64,000 nucleotides of DNA. Origin: Prochlorococcus marinus str. MIT 0917 (GTDB taxonomy: Bacteria; Cyanobacteriota; Cyanobacteriia; PCC-6307; Cyanobiaceae). Where the stretch lies: positions 1,549,819 to 1,613,818 of the forward strand of contig NZ_CP114784.1 in NCBI RefSeq assembly GCF_027359575.1. The letters are read 5' to 3'. Shown piece by piece: positions 59,561-64,000 of the stretch. Position numbers and translations under genes: made by a program. Numbering within the stretch: position 1 is the first letter of the stretch; every line of letters starts with the position of its first letter. The notes beneath the pieces were generated by a model, which made no database searches, was not told where the DNA came from, and saw only the letters and a program-made list of their open reading frames with translations.

Positions 59561-60517
59561 TTGGAAACTATTGAAACTGATGTTGTCATAGTTGGTGGTG
59601 GCCCTGCTGGTTGCAGTTGTGCGCTTTACACTTCCCGAGCAGACTTAAGAACAGTAATTCTTGATAAAAACCCAGATGTAGGTGCGCTAGCGATAACACA
59701 TCAAATTGCTAATTATCCAGGTGTTTCTAGTGAGATGAGTGGAGAGGCCTTGTTGAAATTGATGAGAGATCAAGCTACTCAGTATGGTGCTGATTATCGC
59801 AGAGCTCAAGTTTTTGGAATTGATGCTAGTGGTGACTGGAAAACTATTTACACTCCAGAGGGGACTTTTAAAGCAAAAGCACTTGTCGTTGCCAGTGGTG
59901 CCATGGGAAGGCCAGCTTCATTTAAAGGTGAGGCTGAATTCTTGGGTAAAGGAGTAAGTTATTGCGCTACTTGTGATGGGGCTTTTTATAGAGATCGTGA
60001 AGTCGCGGTTGTTGGAATTAATAAAGAGGCGATTGAAGAAGCAAATGTTCTTACAAAATTTGCTTCAAAAGTTCATTGGATAACATCTAATGATCCAAAA
60101 TCAGATGATCATCATGCGCAAGATCTGCTATCAAAACCAAATGTGAACCATTGGAGTAAGACGAGGTTAATGCAGATTGAAGGTAATGATTCTGGGGTAA
60201 CAGGTATTAAGGTTAAGAACCGTTCAATTGATACTCAGCAAGAAGTAGCACTCGATGGCGTTTTTGTTTATATGAGCGGTTCAAAGCCTATTACCGACTT
60301 TCTTGGTGAACAGGTTGCTTTTAAGGAGGATGGTGGAGTTTTGGTAGATGACTTTATGTCGACAACAGTTGAAGGGGTTTGGGCGATTGGCGACATCAGA
60401 AATACTCCATTTAAACAAGCTGTTGTTGCAGCATCGGATGGATGCATAGCCGCTATGGCGATAGATAGATATTTAAATAGTAGGAAATCAATTCGTGTAG
60501 ATTGGGTTCATGCTTAA
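59561..60517 (+). CDS. Thioredoxin-reductase-like flavoprotein lacking NADPH motifs
   Basis: Pyridine nucleotide-disulfide oxidoreductase fold, 318 residues. The FAD site is intact (VIVGGGPAGCSCA, 9-21, and VWAIGDIRNTPFKQAV near 273-288), and the redox dithiol CATC is present (C135, C138). The NADPH site is not: the usual GGGxxAxEEA is replaced by GINKEAIEEA (152-161), and the HRRxxxR that binds the 2' phosphate is replaced by TSNDPKS (175-181). It therefore resembles the NADPH-independent TrxR-like enzymes (DDOR of Synechocystis, Slr0600; also Gloeobacter DTR and clostridial FFTR) rather than true NTR. Start TTG. The electron donor is unknown. Confidence 0.88.
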   Translation: METIETDVVIVGGGPAGCSCALYTSRADLRTVILDKNPDVGALAITHQIANYPGVSSEMSGEALLKLMRDQATQYGADYRRAQVFGIDASGDWKTIYTPEGTFKAKALVVASGAMGRPASFKGEAEFLGKGVSYCATCDGAFYRDREVAVVGINKEAIEEANVLTKFASKVHWITSNDPKSDDHHAQDLLSKPNVNHWSKTRLMQIEGNDSGVTGIKVKNRSIDTQQEVALDGVFVYMSGSKPITDFLGEQVAFKEDGGVLVDDFMSTTVEGVWAIGDIRNTPFKQAVVAASDGCIAAMAIDRYLNSRKSIRVDWVHA

Positions 60518-60538
60518 TTGGCACAATTAACAAATATT

Positions 60539-60820
60539 TTAAAGAGGAGTTGCTTCAGAAACATATGCCACACCACCGTAGTAACTAAGAACATTGTTTA
60601 TATTTTCTCGTATTTTGTCGATTATCTCTTGCTCACAAAAAATAATGACGTGTGCATTTGATCCAAATCCAGTGAATTCCATGTCTTCTGTGACAATTCT
60701 TTCTGGACCTCTTCCCGTGGCATGTTTCATAACCGTATAGCCAGGTACTTCAGCTTTTTCTAATGCTGAGAGCACATCATTTAGTTCTCTTTCACTAAAA
60801 ATTAAGTCGAGTCTTTTCAT
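60539..60820 (-). CDS. sbtB: SbtB, PII-like regulator of SbtA
   Basis: PII-superfamily protein of 93 residues that binds adenyl nucleotides and inhibits SbtA in other cyanobacteria. MKRLDLIFSERELNDVLSAL, the ATGRGPE part of the T-loop and FCEQEIIDKIRENI are SbtB-like. It ends with YVSEATPL and lacks the C-terminal CGPxGC redox loop found in longer SbtB forms. It is 9 bases downstream of sbtA on the same strand. Confidence 0.92.
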   Translation of the reverse strand: MKRLDLIFSERELNDVLSALEKAEVPGYTVMKHATGRGPERIVTEDMEFTGFGSNAHVIIFCEQEIIDKIRENINNVLSYYGGVAYVSEATPL

Positions 60821-60829
60821 GAAATTGAC

Positions 60830-61825
60830 TTATCCAATTGAAGGGATCATTGTGTTTACTAAGCCCATATATACTGGTATTCCTATGATTATGTTAAAAG
60901 GAAAAGTTAATCCAAGAGTGGTCGAAATGTAATAACTAGGTCGTGCTTCAGGAACAGTCATTCTCATTGCTGTCGGTACAGCTAAATATGAAGCACTAGC
61001 GCAAAGAACTACAAATAATAGAGCATTGCCTGGATTTAAATTTAGGAATCTAGCTACTACTGATCCTAGTACTGCATTAACTATTGGCATAAATATTGAA
61101 AACATAATGAGAAAGGCCCCAGTCTTATTAAGACGAGCGAGGCGTTGAGCAGCAACAATCCCCATATCAAGAAGGAAAAAACATTCTGCGCCGTAGAACA
61201 ATTCAGCTGTGAAAGGTTCCATTTTTTTTATGTCAGATGGATCAATTGCTGATGTTAAAAAACCTATTAGAAGGCTTCCAAGTAACAAATAGACAGAACC
61301 ATTTAACATTGACTCATGAAGAATTGCTCCCCATTTCATTTTCCTTTTGATGGGCCTATCTTTGGGCGCTCCAAATTTGACTAAGAGAAGACCAATTATT
61401 ATTGCTGGAGATTCCATTAGTGCTAAAGCTGCAACCATAAAACCATCAAAAGGTATGTTTTGACTTTCGAGAAAGCTTTCAGCCGTTATAAACGTCACTG
61501 CACTTATTGATCCATATGCTGCTGAAATTGCTGCTGCATTAAAAACGTCGAATTTAAATCTCAGTACTAAAAAGCAAATAAGTGGTATTAATAGTGACAT
61601 TAATATTGCTGCTATTACAGTCGGAAGAACTGGATAACCAAAGCCACTTTTTTGCAACTCAATACCCCCTCTGAAGCCTATTGCAAGTAAAAGATATAAA
61701 GAAAATAATTTTGGGAGAGGAGCTGGGATCTCAAAATCAGACTTTAATGCATATGCAATTGCACCCAAAAAGAAAAAAAGGATTGGTGGACTTAAAGCAT
61801 TTTGTATGAAAAGGTTTTGTCCCAT
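60830..61825 (-). CDS. sbtA: Sodium-dependent bicarbonate transporter SbtA
   Basis: High-affinity Na+/HCO3- symporter of the carbon-concentrating mechanism in the plasma membrane. It has about ten hydrophobic helices, with GFRGGIELQKSGF and AAYGSISAVTFITAESFLES conserved; the central loop (KRKMKWG) links two halves. Length 331, shorter than the 374 of Synechocystis SbtA. It lies between sbtB and bicA on the same strand. Confidence 0.93.
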   Translation of the reverse strand: MGQNLFIQNALSPPILFFFLGAIAYALKSDFEIPAPLPKLFSLYLLLAIGFRGGIELQKSGFGYPVLPTVIAAILMSLLIPLICFLVLRFKFDVFNAAAISAAYGSISAVTFITAESFLESQNIPFDGFMVAALALMESPAIIIGLLLVKFGAPKDRPIKRKMKWGAILHESMLNGSVYLLLGSLLIGFLTSAIDPSDIKKMEPFTAELFYGAECFFLLDMGIVAAQRLARLNKTGAFLIMFSIFMPIVNAVLGSVVARFLNLNPGNALLFVVLCASASYLAVPTAMRMTVPEARPSYYISTTLGLTFPFNIIIGIPVYMGLVNTMIPSIG

Positions 61826-61876
61826 TTCTTGTTAGTTTTTAAGCAAGCAAGTTAGATAGAAATGAAAATATGGTTG

Positions 61877-63544
61877 TCAACTATTTATGCTGTCAATTGC
61901 AGCCATGAGGGCTTCTTTCCTTGTACCAATTACATCAACGCCAAATTTAGCAAGTCTGTCTTTTACTCTTCCTGTTGCACCAGCAACATATGCTTTTCTT
62001 GAGCTATTTAGAGCTTCCTGAACCATATCTTCTATTGCGAGAGTTGCAGTAACTCCAAGCCTGGGAACATCAGTGATATCAAGAATTAAAACTTTATAGT
62101 TTCTTACAAGCATCATTCTTTCAGTAATTCCTTTTGCTGCACCAAAACTAAGTGGCCCTTTTAATCTGAATAGCATTACTTCTCCCGCACAACGATCTAA
62201 AAGTGCTTTTTCATCTGATGGGAGTTGTGCATTTGCTGCGTTGTTATTTGATGCTGAATCAAATGGATTATCAGCTTCCATTCCCTCCAATTGCGTCTCT
62301 GTAATTGAATCGATCGTGAGCATATTTGCTATGAATACTCCAACCAGTACAGCCCATATCAAATCCCAGAAAACTGTCATCAAGAGGACTCCATACATCA
62401 CACTTGCGGTTTTCAGGGAAAGTCTATGAGCTCTTAACAAAAATCCCCAATCAATAATGTCTAAGCCAACTTTTATTAAAATTCCAGCAAGAAGAGCTGT
62501 AGGGATCTGAGCGGCTAAAGGACCTGCACCAACTAGAACGAAAAGCAATACAACTGAATGAACCATCCCTGAGATTGGGGTTGAACCTCCAGATTTGACA
62601 TTTATTACTGTTCTCATGGTTGCCCCAGCTCCAGGCAAACCTGTAAATATTCCAGCTACTGCATTCCCAATACCTTGTCCAATTAGTTCTCTATCAGAAT
62701 TGTGCCTGGTTTGCGAAATATTATCAGCTACAAGAGATGTAAGAAGGGAGTCAATAGCACCAAGAACAGCAAGGACTAGTCCAGCTTTAAGAATTATTGG
62801 AAAGAAATTATCAAAGCTTGGATCAGGGAGACTTAAAGAAAGCCCGCCCTCTGGTATTGCTCCTATTCTGTCTATGGAACTTTCACCAAATAGAAGTATT
62901 GATAAAGGAGTAACTATTAACAATGCTAAAAGAGGAGAGGGGACCCATTGACTTATTTTGCGGGGGGTCAGAAACACTATGGCAAGTGTCATTACTGCAA
63001 CTGCTATTGCAGCCCCATTTGGTTCGAAATTGTTAACTAACGTTGAAAGAGATTCTAATACTCCTCCTCGAGTTGATATCCCAAGTAGAGGACCTATCTG
63101 AAGAGTAATTATGATTACTCCAATTCCAGACATAAAGCCTGAGACGACTGAGTACGGAACAAGTGTGATGTATTTACCAAGCCTTAGTAGGCCAAATAAA
63201 ATCTGAAATAATCCTCCAATGACCACCGCAGCCATTACTAAAGGAAGAATTTCTCCAGCAGACAAATCTCTAGGTACTCCCACGGCCGCCAAGCTCGCAA
63301 CTACTCCAGCAACGGTTACGCTCATCGGCCCAGTCGGCCCACTTACTTGAGCAGGAGTTCCTCCAAACAAAGCGGCGAGAAAACCAACTACGACTGCACC
63401 GTAAAGGCCATAAATAGCGCCTCCAGGGCCAAGTGCTGCATTACCAAACGCTAAAGCTAGTGGTAGGGCTACAACCGCAGCAGTCAAGCCGCCTAATACA
63501 TCACCTCTAATATTTTTCAGGTGAAAGCCATTAATTAACGCCAA
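61877..63544 (-). CDS. bicA: SulP-family anion transporter, BicA-like bicarbonate transporter
   Basis: Na+-dependent HCO3- transporter of the SulP family with about 10-14 membrane helices (residues 10-420) and a C-terminal STAS domain (about 435-555, with VMLFRLKGPLSFGAAKGI and VLILDITDVPRLG). LPLALAFGNAALGPGGAIYGL and GTPAQVSGPTGPMSV match BicA. Length 555. Sulfate transport is the alternative function, but adjacency to sbtA-sbtB argues for bicarbonate. Confidence 0.88.
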   Translation of the reverse strand: MALINGFHLKNIRGDVLGGLTAAVVALPLALAFGNAALGPGGAIYGLYGAVVVGFLAALFGGTPAQVSGPTGPMSVTVAGVVASLAAVGVPRDLSAGEILPLVMAAVVIGGLFQILFGLLRLGKYITLVPYSVVSGFMSGIGVIIITLQIGPLLGISTRGGVLESLSTLVNNFEPNGAAIAVAVMTLAIVFLTPRKISQWVPSPLLALLIVTPLSILLFGESSIDRIGAIPEGGLSLSLPDPSFDNFFPIILKAGLVLAVLGAIDSLLTSLVADNISQTRHNSDRELIGQGIGNAVAGIFTGLPGAGATMRTVINVKSGGSTPISGMVHSVVLLFVLVGAGPLAAQIPTALLAGILIKVGLDIIDWGFLLRAHRLSLKTASVMYGVLLMTVFWDLIWAVLVGVFIANMLTIDSITETQLEGMEADNPFDSASNNNAANAQLPSDEKALLDRCAGEVMLFRLKGPLSFGAAKGITERMMLVRNYKVLILDITDVPRLGVTATLAIEDMVQEALNSSRKAYVAGATGRVKDRLAKFGVDVIGTRKEALMAAIDSINS

Positions 63545-63687
63545 TCGACTCTCCTTACTTGATTTAACTTAAATAAGCCTATCTCTTCAAGGTTCCATTA
63601 ATTTATGGAATCTCTACTTTTAAATACTTATATTGCAGAAAAATCCTTTAAAAGATTCATTTCCACTAATAAGGCAGCGTGATTTCG

Positions 63688-64000
63688 ATGGCATCAGATG
63701 GCTTTAAGGATTATTTCAAAATTCTTGGCGTTAGTAGAAATGCGACAGATAAAGAAATCAAAAGCGCCTTCAGGAAACTTGCTAGAAAATTTCATCCTGA
63801 TTTACATCCACATGATGCATGGTCTGAATCGGAATTCAAAGAAATAAATGAAGCTTATGAGATTCTTTCAGATGAAGATAAAAAAAAGTCTTATGAACAA
63901 TTTCTAAATTATTGGTTAAAAAATAGAGATGGAAAGCGGAGAGATATAAATAAGGAAAATGATAATCAGCGCTTATATGAATATTTAAATTTTGACTATT
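63688..64000 (+). CDS. DnaJ-domain protein, 3' partial
   Basis: J-domain co-chaperone cut by the right edge of the window. The J-domain (8-73) has the HPD motif at residues 36-38 ([11 protein letters not shown]), with [20 protein letters not shown] before it and [20 protein letters not shown] after. About 104 residues are visible. ATG 63688 is chosen; an in-frame GTG lies at 63679. Whether it has the full DnaJ or CbpA layout cannot be seen. Confidence 0.93.
   Translation, partial: MASDGFKDYFKILGVSRNATDKEIKSAFRKLARKFHPDLHPHDAWSESEFKEINEAYEILSDEDKKKSYEQFLNYWLKNRDGKRRDINKENDNQRLYEYLNFDY

Noticed and set aside
62595-62951. Plus-strand 118-codon frame opposite bicA
   Set aside because: It is antisense to conserved membrane helices and reads as a shadow of the bicA codon pattern.

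Overview
The window looks like a chromosomal segment of a low-GC marine picocyanobacterium, most likely Prochlorococcus, perhaps a low-light or NATL/SS120-type strain. Supporting evidence is the AT-rich, tightly packed gene order, cyanobacterial NDH-1 genes (ndhD, ndhA-I-G-E, ndhH), chlorophyll synthesis (chlM), phylloquinone synthesis (menA, C, E, F and a DHNA-CoA thioesterase), the bicarbonate transporters SbtA and BicA, and the small cyanobacterial regulators PedR-like and Rre1/Ycf29-like. The strain cannot be fixed from sequence reading alone. I saw no tRNA or rRNA, insertion sequence, prophage, CRISPR array or obvious genomic island; almost everything is conserved core genome.

Layout. 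1-9.4 kb: the 3' part of ndhD, scpA, a sugar nucleotidyltransferase, metF, a PedR-like regulator, a small unlisted cysteine-containing ORF, a CYTH protein, nadK and the ndhA / ndhI-ndhG-ndhE cluster. 9.5-18.4 kb: gltA, a large membrane-anchored DUF3352-like protein, a rhodanese with a probably leaderless mRNA, trpB, SUI1, cysC, purE, nagA, chlM and the Rre1-like response regulator. 18.4-31 kb: cysteine desulfurase, rsmH, ndhH, the phylloquinone cluster, gshB and grxC, then prfB (with an in-frame UGA programmed frameshift site), a DUF3285-like small membrane protein, ybeY, dgkA and trpG. 31-43 kb: hisC-argS, nadC, trmE, a DUF2062 protein, the (p)ppGpp synthetase/hydrolase, a fused double-ATPase ABC protein, rluD and rbgA. 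43-49.5 kb: a 480-base gene-free stretch, pgk, an unknown exported protein, murG, cobC/cobD-like decarboxylase, pyrD and rnhA. 49.5-55.8 kb: the ribosomal/transcription cluster secE-nusG-rplK-rplA-rplJ-rplL with an L10 leader and a strong terminator, and a divergent ClpB. 56-64 kb: eno, an ABC1 kinase, a thioredoxin-reductase-like flavoprotein lacking the NADPH-binding motifs, the sbtB-sbtA-bicA bicarbonate-uptake cluster and the 5' part of a DnaJ-domain gene.

How the genes fit together. Photosynthetic and respiratory electron flow (NDH-1, phylloquinone, chlorophyll), inorganic carbon supply (SbtA/B, BicA), lower glycolysis (pgk, eno) and the entry to the TCA branch (gltA) are represented, along with redox control (grxC, gshB, the TrxR-like flavoprotein, PedR) and translation functions (ribosomal stalk, argS, prfB, ybeY, rsmH, rluD, trmE, rbgA). 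No clearly new multi-gene system is visible. The points most worth a second look are the TrxR-like flavoprotein without NADPH motifs, the prfB frameshift, the small ORF at 4916-5110 with no standard start codon, the NtcA-like site upstream of ndhI, the SbtB that lacks the C-terminal redox loop, and the terminator that abuts the rnhA start codon.
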